Of a stretch of 64,000 nucleotides of DNA, positions 50,274 to 58,899 are shown piece by piece (the first letter of the stretch is position 1; the number at the start of each line of letters is the position of its first letter). Location: the NCBI GenBank assembly GCA_965220205.1, contig OZ244812.1:2046001-2110000 (forward strand), written 5' to 3'. The notes beneath the pieces were generated by a model, which was given only the letters and a program-made list of their open reading frames with translations, had not been told where the DNA came from and searched no databases. The translations under genes were made by a program, and so were the position numbers. The stretch is from G965220205 sp965220205. GTDB taxonomy: Bacteria; Chloroflexota; Dehalococcoidia; Lucifugimonadales; Australimonadaceae.

Positions 50274-51641
50274 ATGCATAACCTCACGGCATACCAATCG
50301 GAGATCGCTCGCGCTGTCGTAGACAGCGTGCTGCACGAACGCGGACTGACCTTCACGGTCGAGATCGCCCGTGGCGGCGGCGTCCGGGAGTTGTCGTCGC
50401 AGCTCGCGCTCCTGTTGCTCAGTCTCCACGTCAACGATGGGGTGCGTCTCCTCAAGATCGGTCCCGCCGCCCGCCCGCTCAACAAGGAGCGTCTCGTCTC
50501 CCATCTGTCGAAGGGGGCGCTCTCCGGACTCTGGTCCGTGGCGGGCCGCAGCGTTACGCTGGGCCGTTCGACGCTCCAGACTCTCACGACGGACGAGCTG
50601 GGCCCCACCGTCGTTGAGCACAGCGCCAGCGCGGCAGTGCTCATCGAAGTCGTCGACGCCGAACTTATCGGGCCCGCAGTCTATGATCGCTGGATCGACC
50701 CGGTTATCGAGGCCTCGGGCGCGACGACGGTCCTCTACGGCAGGCCGCTCAACGGCGAGACCCGGTTCGAATGCCTCAAGCAGCGCAACCGCGAGCAGGA
50801 GGCGGCCGACCACGTCCGGCGTCACTTCCGCGCGCCATGGCAGGACGTTGCGGACGCGTTGCCGGCGTACGCGGCGAAGGTCGACGACGCTCGCGCCCGC
50901 CTCGGCGAAGAGCACCCCGAGTTCCAGGCGGCCTACTGCCTCAGGCCCGCGTCCGCGTGGGGCCCTCTGCTGAGCGAGGCGCAGCGCAGGCGCCTCCAGG
51001 ACGGGCCGCCGCGAGCAAACGTCCCAGGCGGCGGCGAGCATGTGGCGTCGGTCGTCGTGACGCGCGCAGCGGACGCCGGCGCAACCGAGGCGCCCGCTCT
51101 GCTCGCGAGCCCCGGCGCGACGGCGGTGGTCACGGTCGCGCGCCGCCGCGAACGCGACGCGGGTCTCGACGTCGTCGCGCACCGCTGGGCGCAGGGGGTG
51201 GACGCCCCGGCCCTGGCCAAGCGGGTGGGCAAGCTCCTCTCCGACACGTGGCGCTGCAACCGCGTTGTGGTTCTGGACCGGGCGGGGGCGGGCGCCGGGG
51301 CTACGCGCCGCCGCCATCTGCTGCAGTCCGCCCTTGGCCGAATCCCCATGCAGTGGGCGGCGGACGACGACAGGACGGAGTCCCGCATGGCCTCCGACCT
51401 GCTCGCCGCGGTCAATACCCGCCGCCTCAGCCTCTATCCGGCCGACTGTTCGCCCGAGTCCCGGGCCATCGGCCACGAGCTCCGCACAGCCGTTGCGGTC
51501 CGCGCCGGCGATGGCCGCACGCACGTCGTCGTCCCGTCGGGGGACGAAGGGTTCCTCCGTGGCGTCCTGCTCCTTTCGGGCTTTGCAGGCCCGGCCGGAC
51601 AGGCAACCGCGGACGAGCCGGAGACAGCACTCGCGTCGTAG
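50274..51641 (+). CDS. terminase-large-subunit-like protein with lost Walker motifs
   Basis: 455 aa. The N-terminal half has the look of a phage terminase ATPase: LTAYQSEIARAVVDSVLHERGLTFTVEIARGGG..., a mid-domain with TTVLYGRPLNGE and a conserved-looking RHFRAPWQDVA. But the Walker A position (residues 31-44, IARGGGVRELSSQL) has no Lys and the Walker B position (121-130, AVLIEVVDAE) has no DE pair. The C-terminal half lacks an obvious nuclease triad. No portal, capsid or integrase gene is near. Probably a domesticated or decayed terminase; the function is unknown. No Shine-Dalgarno is visible before the ATG. Confidence 0.6.
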   Translation: MHNLTAYQSEIARAVVDSVLHERGLTFTVEIARGGGVRELSSQLALLLLSLHVNDGVRLLKIGPAARPLNKERLVSHLSKGALSGLWSVAGRSVTLGRSTLQTLTTDELGPTVVEHSASAAVLIEVVDAELIGPAVYDRWIDPVIEASGATTVLYGRPLNGETRFECLKQRNREQEAADHVRRHFRAPWQDVADALPAYAAKVDDARARLGEEHPEFQAAYCLRPASAWGPLLSEAQRRRLQDGPPRANVPGGGEHVASVVVTRAADAGATEAPALLASPGATAVVTVARRRERDAGLDVVAHRWAQGVDAPALAKRVGKLLSDTWRCNRVVVLDRAGAGAGATRRRHLLQSALGRIPMQWAADDDRTESRMASDLLAAVNTRRLSLYPADCSPESRAIGHELRTAVAVRAGDGRTHVVVPSGDEGFLRGVLLLSGFAGPAGQATADEPETALAS

Positions 51642-51743
51642 TTCGCAAGGGTTACGTTCGAGTCGGAAGTCGAAAACGACAGGTTAGATGTTGAGATGAA
51701 TGGATTGCCGACCACTAAGAGAGACAAGAGGAGGGAGACTGCT

Positions 51744-52058
51744 ATGGCCAACGACACCAGGTCCCACCGGCGCCGTCGCCAACCCACGTTGGACGGCTTA
51801 CCCGAGCAGACGCACTATGCAGACACCGGCTGCGAGGTGGCTATCTCCTGCTTGGGCTGCCCGCTTCCGCAGTGCAAGTTCGACGACATCGCCTGGTACC
51901 GCGACTACATGATGCGGAACCGGGACGAGCTGATGCTGGCGGAGTATCACGAGCAGAGGCTGAGCGTCTTCACCGTCGCGCAGCGCTTCAACGTGAGCCC
52001 GCGCACGGTGCATCGCGCACTCCGCCGGGCTCAGACGCCCGTGGCGGTCGCCGGGTAG
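51744..52058 (+). CDS. small Cys-rich helix-turn-helix protein
   Basis: 104 aa. Middle: four cysteines in GCEVAISCLGCPLPQCKFDD suggest a zinc knuckle or Fe-S site. C-terminus: helix-turn-helix FTVAQRFNVSPRTVHRALRRAQ of Trp-repressor/MerR-like type. N-terminus basic (SHRRRRQ). GAGGAGGGAG ribosome site. It follows the terminase-like gene by about 100 bp and shares its terminator, so the two form a unit; it may be its regulator. Confidence 0.75.
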   Translation: MANDTRSHRRRRQPTLDGLPEQTHYADTGCEVAISCLGCPLPQCKFDDIAWYRDYMMRNRDELMLAEYHEQRLSVFTVAQRFNVSPRTVHRALRRAQTPVAVAG

Positions 52059-52106
52059 GCCTCTTCAGCGCCAGCCCGCGAGTGCTCGTTTCCCCGACTT
52101 CGAGAG

Positions 52107-52140
52107 GGCCGCCCTGCCGCCCGTGGCAGGGCGGCCTCTT
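52107..52140 (+). terminator. strong intrinsic terminator after the HTH gene
   Basis: Perfect 12-bp stem GGCCGCCCTGCC / GGCAGGGCGGCC with a six-base loop, then TCTTTG. It closes the terminase-like/HTH unit and lies between it and the convergent tRNA. Confidence 0.85.
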
Positions 52141-52171
52141 TGTGCGAGCTTGGCCGCGAGGAGAGCTGGTC

Positions 52172-52248
52172 TGGTCGGGGTGATTGGATTCGAACCAACG
52201 GCCCCTTGCACCCCATGCAAGTGCGCTTCCGGACTGCGCCACACCCCG
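52172..52248 (-). tRNA. tRNA-Pro (anticodon GGG)
   Basis: 77 bases with encoded CCA. Acceptor stem CGGGGTG/CACCCCG, D-arm GGCGCAGTCCGGAAGCGC, anticodon stem CTTGC/GCAAG enclosing the loop ATGGGGT (anticodon GGG), T-arm GTTGGTTCGAATCCAAT. All arms fold normally. It sits next to the phage-derived gene pair, a common kind of integration site. Confidence 0.95.
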
Positions 52249-52404
52249 ACCGGGAGTCCACTGTAGCATAGGCTCCCAGGCCCGTTCAATTTTGGCGACG
52301 AGTCCGGCGGAGGGGGCCGCCGCCTGATAGGGACGGCTCGCGATGGTATGATGACGAAGGACGGTCGGACGCCGTTCACCCCACCTCAGCAGCGGGAGAC
52401 ACGC

Positions 52405-53509
52405 GTGGAAGAGCTCCGAGAACGCCTCAGGACCCTGATCGAACGCCTCGACGGGATTGCGGTGCGTCTTTGACCTCGTCGGCAAGGACGCGGAGATCTC
52501 TCGCCTCGAAACCGTAGCCGGCGAACCTGGCTTCTGGAACGACCCCGAACACGCCCAATCGTCCATGCGGTCGCTCGCCCGGCTCAGGGAGACGGTGCGG
52601 ACGTGGCGCGAGCTTCGGGAACGTCTCGCCACGAACCTCGAGCTGATGGACCTTGCCGCCGAGTCGTCGGACCAAGCGATGCTCGACGAGCTGGCCGTCG
52701 AGGCCCAGGACCTCAGCGCGCAGGCCGAGGACCTCGAGTTCGAGCTCACGCTCTCGGGGGAGTACGACGACCGCTCGGCGATTCTGACGGTCCACGCGGG
52801 GGCGGGCGGCACCGATGCGCAGGACTGGGCCGAGATGCTGCTGCGCATGTACACGCGCTGGGCCGAGACGAGGCGCTACCAGGCCCGCATCCTCGACCTC
52901 TCGCCGGGGGAGGAGGCGGGGGTCAAGAGCGCGACGCTGGAGCTGGCCGGCCCGCACGCCTACGGCTATACGCGGTCCGAGCGGGGGGTGCACCGGCTGG
53001 TGCGCCTGTCGCCCTACGACGCAGCGCACGCGCGCCACACGTCGTTCGCGCTCGTCGAGGTGCTTCCGGAGGCCGAGGGCGACGTCGATGTCCAGATCGA
53101 CATGGACGACGTCCACGTCGAGACGTTCAAGGCCAGCGGCGCGGGCGGCCAGCACGTCCAGAAGAACTCGACCGCCGTGCGTATGACCCACCAGCCGAGC
53201 GGGCTGGTCGTGTCGTGTCAGAATGAGCGCTCCCAGCTGCAGAACAAGGAGGCCGCGCTCAAGATACTGCGGTCCCGGCTGATGCAGATCGAGATCCAGC
53301 GCCGCGCCGAGGAGCGGGCCAGGATCAGGGGCGACCACGTTACGGCCGAATGGGGCAACCAGATACGCAGCTACGTGCTGCACCCCTACAAGATGGTCAA
53401 GGACCACCGCAGCGGCTACGAGTCGACGAACCCGGACCTGATCCTCGACGGGGAGCTCGACCCGCTCATGCGCGCCTATCTGCTGTCAGGGGTCGGCGCG
53501 GCGGAGTAG
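52405..53509 (+). CDS. prfB: peptide chain release factor 2, with +1 programmed frameshift
   Basis: Recognises UGA/UAA stops. Frame 0 starts at GTG 52405, encodes 22 residues and meets CTT TGA at 52468-52473; skipping one base continues as GAC CTC from 52472 to the stop at 53509 (367 aa in total). The C-terminal part has the GGQ motif in AGGQHVQKNSTAVRM and the SPF-like codon-recognition region. The frameshift lets RF2 control its own level. The upstream spur is GCGGTG, weaker than the usual AGGGGG. Confidence 0.95.
52465..52474 (+). other. RF2 programmed frameshift site
   Basis: CGT CTT TGA C, the conserved slip site of prfB. Ribosomes waiting at TGA for RF2 slip CTT to TTT in the +1 frame. 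Confidence 0.92.
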
Positions 53510-53554
53510 CGGGAGCCCTTCCGTCCCGTAGAGAGGCGCGAGGGGAAGGCGTTC

Positions 53555-54298
53555 CTACTGCGCTTCGCCCTCTTCCAAGGCCGCCTCGCTCTCCCAGTCG
53601 ACCGCCGGTTTGCCCAGCGATTCCAGGATGGCGTTCACGAAGATCTCGTCTGGGACGGCGCCAACGAACTCGGCGCGGTCGTTGATGACCGTCTTGGGGA
53701 CGCCCATCACCTGGTACTCGCGGGCGAGCTCCGGGAACTCCTGACACTCGACGACGTCGGCCTTGATGTGGGGGTTGGCGAGGGCGAGGGCGTGGGCCGC
53801 ACGGGCCACACGAGGGCAGTGCGGTCAGGTAGGTGTGACGAACACGCGCAGGTGCACTTCCTCGTCGATGAGGTCGCGCGCGGCTGCCGCCACCGGCCCC
53901 CGCAGCATCGGAGCCTCCTGCGAGACCGACTCGATGTCCGCCAGGACGGTGGGGAACTCGTTGCCGAGGGGCGCGCCGTAGAAGCGGACGCGGCCTTCGC
54001 CGTCGTTTCCGAGGACGACGGCCGGCAGCTGCTCGATCTCCAGGCGCTTGGCCTCGCTCGCGCCGTCGCCGTACGCGTCGTAGACCTCCAGCGTCAGCTT
54101 CGGCGAGATGCTGGTCAGCTCTTGGAGCAGGTCCTGCGTGACCTTCATCAACTCGCCGCCGCCCGATTGCTGACCGGGCAACACGAGCAGGCTCCGCGCC
54201 ACGGACTGCGTGAAGAGCCGTACGGTCACGTCGCGGTCGAGAGAGCTCTCGAACCGGGCCGCGAGCATCGCCCGGTCTTGGTCGCTAAGCATTGCCAT
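53555..54298 (-). CDS. selenoprotein: two-domain thioredoxin-fold disulfide oxidoreductase (UxxC)
   Basis: 247 aa when the in-frame TGA at 53825-53827 is read as selenocysteine (U158). Residues about 15-125 form a first thioredoxin-fold domain whose usual CxxC is gone (VLPGQQSGGG); residues about 145-235 form the second, with VFVTPT-U-PHC-PRV, i.e. U158-x-x-C161, and cis-Pro GVPKT. This is the PDO/glutaredoxin-like architecture, in which the TGA sits precisely at the first active-site Cys. A matching bSECIS follows the TGA. ATG 54298 has GAGGAGGGG upstream. If Sec is not inserted, a 157-residue fragment without an active site would result. Confidence 0.88.
53791..53827 (-). promoter_or_regulatory. 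bacterial SECIS element following the UGA
   Basis: Counting the UGA as 1-3 on the mRNA: CGUG (16-19) pairs with CACG (34-37), U20 is bulged, GGCC (21-24) pairs with GGCC (30-33), and the loop is CGUGC with GU at 26-27. E. coli fdhF uses bulged U17 and G23-U24; here the same six-base distance between bulge and GU is kept, shifted by three. The loop is 21 bases from the UGA, inside the known range. The hairpin lies wholly in coding sequence, as required of bacterial SECIS. Confidence 0.82.
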
Positions 54299-54376
54299 GT
54301 CCCCTCCTCGGGTCCGGACCATTCATTCCGTCATAGCTGTTCAGACTTGGGGAGAGGAACACCCCACCCCCTGTGG

Positions 54377-54396
54377 ATACCCGCTTTCGCGGGTAT
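54377..54396. repeat. short REP-type hairpin
   Basis: ATACCCGC-TTTC-GCGGGTAT, a perfect 8-bp inverted repeat within the 169-bp gap between the selenoprotein gene and the upstream lipid gene. It resembles a REP-like element common in many genomes and might also end the upstream transcript, although no T-run follows. Confidence 0.6.
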
Positions 54397-54467
54397 GACG
54401 GTGGCTGTCATGCGGTTTCGATCATTGCGTTGCGACGACATAGTACACGCCCCGCGCCGGGACTGCG

Positions 54468-55061
54468 CTAGGCGTCGTGCGTTCTGCGCCAGACGTAGAC
54501 CATGCGCTGGGCAACGGTGAGTCCGCCCAACGCGACAATGACGCCGAGCGCGTAGAGCGGGACGCCCGCCAACAGCCCGACGCCGAGCACGACGATGCGC
54601 TCGGGGCGCCCCAGGAAGCCGACGTCGCCCTCGACGCCGAGGCCCTCGGCCCGGGCCCGGGAGTAGCTGACCATCAGCGACATCGCAAGGGCGCCAAAGC
54701 TGAGGTACGCGCCCAACTCGTGTCCGTCGCGGACGAAGAACACGAGGAGGCCGAAGAGCGCGGCGGCCTCGCCGAGCCGGTCGATGACGGAGTCGAGGAA
54801 CGCGCCGAACCGGGATGCGGTGTTGGTGAGCCGGGCGACGGCGCCGTCGAGCATGTCCATGGACGCGCCGCCGAGCAGCACGGCGCCGCCGGCTAGGAGG
54901 TTGCCCTCGGCGATGAGGTACGCGGAGAGCCCCGAGACGCCGAGGCCCGCGACGGTGACGGCGTTGGCGGATACATGGAGCGCGATGAGGACGCGGGCTA
55001 TGGGCTCGCTGCCATAGCGGACCGCCCATCGCTTGGCGCGGAGGCGCGGCGCGCTCAGCAT
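54468..55061 (-). CDS. CDP-alcohol phosphatidyltransferase (likely PI/PIP synthase)
   Basis: 197 aa integral membrane enzyme with about six hydrophobic helices. The signature DG-x2-AR-x8-G-x3-D-x3-D is intact as DGAVARLTNTASRFGAFLDSVID. Neighbouring inositol phosphate synthase and a PimA-like mannosyltransferase make inositol(-phosphate) the most likely acceptor; phosphatidylglycerophosphate synthase is the alternative. ATG 55061 is preferred over 55166 because the upstream part overlaps the glycosyltransferase stop. Confidence 0.87.
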   Translation of the reverse strand: MLSAPRLRAKRWAVRYGSEPIARVLIALHVSANAVTVAGLGVSGLSAYLIAEGNLLAGGAVLLGGASMDMLDGAVARLTNTASRFGAFLDSVIDRLGEAAALFGLLVFFVRDGHELGAYLSFGALAMSLMVSYSRARAEGLGVEGDVGFLGRPERIVVLGVGLLAGVPLYALGVIVALGGLTVAQRMVYVWRRTHDA

Positions 55062-55084
55062 CGCTCCAGCCCTGCGTGGGAGGC

Positions 55085-56275
55085 TCACGAGGCGGCCTTG
55101 GTTTCGCGGCGGCGGCGCAGCAGCGTCTCGTAGTAGTCGAGCACGCGCTCCGCAACGGTCTCCCACCGGTACTGCTCGACCGTCACGCGGCCGCGAGCGC
55201 CCATCTCCCGCCGCAACTGCTTGTCGTCGAGCAGGCGCCGGATGGCGGCTGCGAGCTCCGCTTCGTTCTTGGGAGGCACGAGGAAGCCCTCGACGCCGTT
55301 CGAGATCACGCTGCTGAAGCCGTCGATGCGCGTCGCCACGATCGGTTTGCCGGCGGCCATGGCCTCGGTCAGGATGAGCCCGAAACTCTCCCGGCCCGTG
55401 TTCGGCGCGCAGAAGATGTCGGCGGCCTGGTAGTAGCGGGGCTTCTCCTCCTCAGGCACGGGCCCGACGAACTCCACGTCCTGCAGGTTGCGCTCGCTGA
55501 CGAGGCCGAGCACGTCCTCGCCGGGGTTGCCGCCGCCGACGATGATGAGGCGGGTGTCAGGGTAGTCCCACTTGAGCCGTCCGTAGGCCATCACCAGGTA
55601 CTTCAGGCCTTTCCGCCGCTCCAATCTGCTCAGAAACAGCAGGTTGGTCTTGCCGTCGTTGTACTGCGCAAGCGGCTCGAGCGGCGTGGCGAAGCGGTCG
55701 ACGTCTACGCCGTTCGGGATCACTTCGTACTTGCCGGGGTAGAACTTGCTCACGAAGTCCCGGGCGGGACCGGACACGGCGATGCGCCCGTCGAGCCTGC
55801 GGAACCACCTGCGCGACATGTAGCGCCAGATGCGGTAGAAGCGGGTGCCCCGGAACGTGTGGAACGTGCCGACGTTCACCGCCCGCGAGGAATGGAGGAC
55901 CGTCAGGGGCAGGGCCGGCGCCATCGGTTCGTGGAGGTGAACGATGTCGAACTTCTCCTCCTCGAGGAGCTGCTTGACACGGGGCTCGAGCCATACGGAG
56001 AAGGTGACGCGCGCCACGGCGCCGCCGCTCGGGATGGGGACGGGCCGTCCCATGGGGATGAAGTCCGGTTCGGGCGGGCGGTCCCTCGAGTTCGCCAGGG
56101 GCGCAATGATCTTGACTGTATGTCCCCGGCCCCGGAGCTGGCGGGCCAGGCTCGTGATGTGGTCGTTGACGCCCCCGGGCGACCCGTAGTCATAGGGCGA
56201 GACCAGAGCGACCTTCAATGGGCCCTGGCCACGCCGGGGCTCCCCCGAGAGCAACACGTCCGCCGAATCGGTCAC
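55085..56275 (-). CDS. GT4 glycosyltransferase, PimA-like
   Basis: 396 aa GT-B fold. N-terminal domain: VALVSPYDYGSPGGVNDHITSLARQL (glycine loop), ISVSGPARD-type segment. C-terminal: FLSRLERRKGLKYL and the nucleotide-sugar motif EIFxA...ESFGLILTEAMAAGKPIVAT with E-x7-E. Similar to the mannosyltransferase that starts phosphatidylinositol mannoside synthesis. GTG 56275 lies 4 bp after the inositol phosphate synthase stop. Confidence 0.88.
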   Translation of the reverse strand: MTDSADVLLSGEPRRGQGPLKVALVSPYDYGSPGGVNDHITSLARQLRGRGHTVKIIAPLANSRDRPPEPDFIPMGRPVPIPSGGAVARVTFSVWLEPRVKQLLEEEKFDIVHLHEPMAPALPLTVLHSSRAVNVGTFHTFRGTRFYRIWRYMSRRWFRRLDGRIAVSGPARDFVSKFYPGKYEVIPNGVDVDRFATPLEPLAQYNDGKTNLLFLSRLERRKGLKYLVMAYGRLKWDYPDTRLIIVGGGNPGEDVLGLVSERNLQDVEFVGPVPEEEKPRYYQAADIFCAPNTGRESFGLILTEAMAAGKPIVATRIDGFSSVISNGVEGFLVPPKNEAELAAAIRRLLDDKQLRREMGARGRVTVEQYRWETVAERVLDYYETLLRRRRETKAAS

Positions 56276-56279
56276 TCGG

Positions 56280-57395
<1,116 letters not shown>

Positions 57396-57544
57396 AAAAC
57401 TCCTCCACGGGTACTACTGGCGGCAGAGAATACGCTGCCGCGGTCGCCCGCGCATGGGCCCTTGGGCCCAACTCTGTGAAGCGCGGGGCGTCAATTCGCC
57501 GATTTTCGGCGCCAACTCCGGCGCAGGGGCGCCAGTCCCTACGG

Positions 57545-58492
57545 CTACGGAGCATACCGCGATGGCTCGTTGAGGGTGAAGACCTTCTCCGGCTGCCACT
57601 GCCCCTCGGGGCGGTTGAACCGCGCCAAGCCGAGGAAGCGCCCGTCGGCCGAGTAGGCCCGGCGCAGCTCGAGGTGGCGCGCGTACGCTCCGGCCGTGGG
57701 CACGGTGACGGCTTGGCCGTTCCGCAGGTGGCGCTCCGCCGCGCCGGCCAGCGCGATCGGCTCGAGCCCCCGCACCGCGGCGTCGGGCGGCAGCACCAGA
57801 TCTCGCCAGGCTTCCTCCTCTCCTGCCTGCTCCAGTTCGTCGACCGCTATCGTGTCCTCGAGCGCGAACGCGCCCGCCTTGACCCGGCTCAGCTGGCTCA
57901 GGTACGCGCAGCAGCCGAGCGCGGAGCCGAGGTCGTGAGCGAAAGTGCGCATGTAGAAACCGCGGCCGCACTCGACTTGCACCGTCATGGTGGGCGGCGA
58001 CCATTCGAGCAGCGCCAGGCTGTGGACGACGACCTCCCGGGCGGCCCGCTCGACCTCGACGCCGGCGCGAGCGAGGTCGTAGAGCCGTTGGCCCTCGTGT
58101 TTGAGCGCGCTGTACATCGGCGGCTGCTGCATGACGACGCCCGTGAACACGGGGAACTGGGCCTCGACCTGGGCGCGCGTGACCGACGACCAATCGCCGG
58201 TGGCGGTCTCGCGGCCCATCGCGTCGTAGGTGTCGGTGGCCACGCCCAACGTGAACTCGGCGCGGTACACCTTGCGCCCGTCCACGAGGTACTCCATGAG
58301 CCGTGTCGCCTGACCGAAGCATAGGGGCAGCACGCCCGTGGCTATGGGATCGAGCGTGCCCGCATGGCCGACTCGCTTCACGCGGGTGACGCGCTTGGCT
58401 ATGCGGACCATCTCCATGGACGTGGCGTCCCGGGGCTTGTCCAGCACGATAATCCCGTCAACGATCGGACGGGGTTTCGCCTGCTGCTGCAT
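57545..58492 (-). CDS. truB: tRNA pseudouridine-55 synthase
   Basis: 315 aa. Catalytic Asp in GHAGTLDPIATGVLP; QRPPxxSA-type segment QQPPMYSALKHEGQRLY; RGFYMRTFAHDLG. C-terminal PUA-like extension. Last gene of the nusA-ylxR-infB-rbfA-truB operon. Confidence 0.95.
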   Translation of the reverse strand: MQQQAKPRPIVDGIIVLDKPRDATSMEMVRIAKRVTRVKRVGHAGTLDPIATGVLPLCFGQATRLMEYLVDGRKVYRAEFTLGVATDTYDAMGRETATGDWSSVTRAQVEAQFPVFTGVVMQQPPMYSALKHEGQRLYDLARAGVEVERAAREVVVHSLALLEWSPPTMTVQVECGRGFYMRTFAHDLGSALGCCAYLSQLSRVKAGAFALEDTIAVDELEQAGEEEAWRDLVLPPDAAVRGLEPIALAGAAERHLRNGQAVTVPTAGAYARHLELRRAYSADGRFLGLARFNRPEGQWQPEKVFTLNEPSRYAP

Positions 58493-58512
58493 GCTCTTCG
58501 CTCTCCCGTTCT

Positions 58513-58872
58513 TTACGTCTGTTCGTTCTCTTGCTCACGGAGCCGGTCGAGGAGTGCGAGGACTTGGTCGCCCTCCCGGATGGAGGAGTCCAAGACGAAT
58601 CGTATCTCCGGCGCGCGCTTGAGGGGCAGCCGTTGCCCAAGGGCCTTGCGGAGGAACCCCGCAGCCGCGCCGAGGACGCCGAGCACATCGCGCTGGACGT
58701 CGTCGTCGCCGAGGACCGTCACGGCGACAGTCGCGTGCTGGAGGTCTGCCGACATCTCCACGCGAGACACGGTGACGAGACGGTCTAGGCGAGGGTCGCT
58801 CAATTCGCCGCTGACGAGGCGGCTGATCTCCCGTTGGATCAGGCCGCCGACGCGATCGGTCCGGCGGTTCAC
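58513..58872 (-). CDS. rbfA: ribosome-binding factor A
   Basis: 119 aa KH-fold protein required for 30S maturation. RRTDRVGGLIQREISRLVSGELSDPRL at the N-terminus and LPLKRAPEIRFVLDSSI near the C-terminus are family hallmarks. GTG start, 27 bp after infB. Confidence 0.93.
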   Translation of the reverse strand: MNRRTDRVGGLIQREISRLVSGELSDPRLDRLVTVSRVEMSADLQHATVAVTVLGDDDVQRDVLGVLGAAAGFLRKALGQRLPLKRAPEIRFVLDSSIREGDQVLALLDRLREQENEQT

Positions 58873-58899
58873 GGCGCTCCTCGGCGGCCTGCCAGCCTC

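Noticed and set aside
52471..52473. prfB TGA as a selenocysteine codon
   Set aside because: Context CTT TGA C and the change of frame match the RF2 autoregulatory frameshift; no SECIS-like hairpin is needed.
53555..54298. Two separate genes (N-terminal and C-terminal thioredoxin domains) split at the TGA
   Set aside because: Both parts are in the same frame, the TGA sits on an active-site Cys position, a GTG 18 bases later would start after the active site, and a fitting bSECIS follows.
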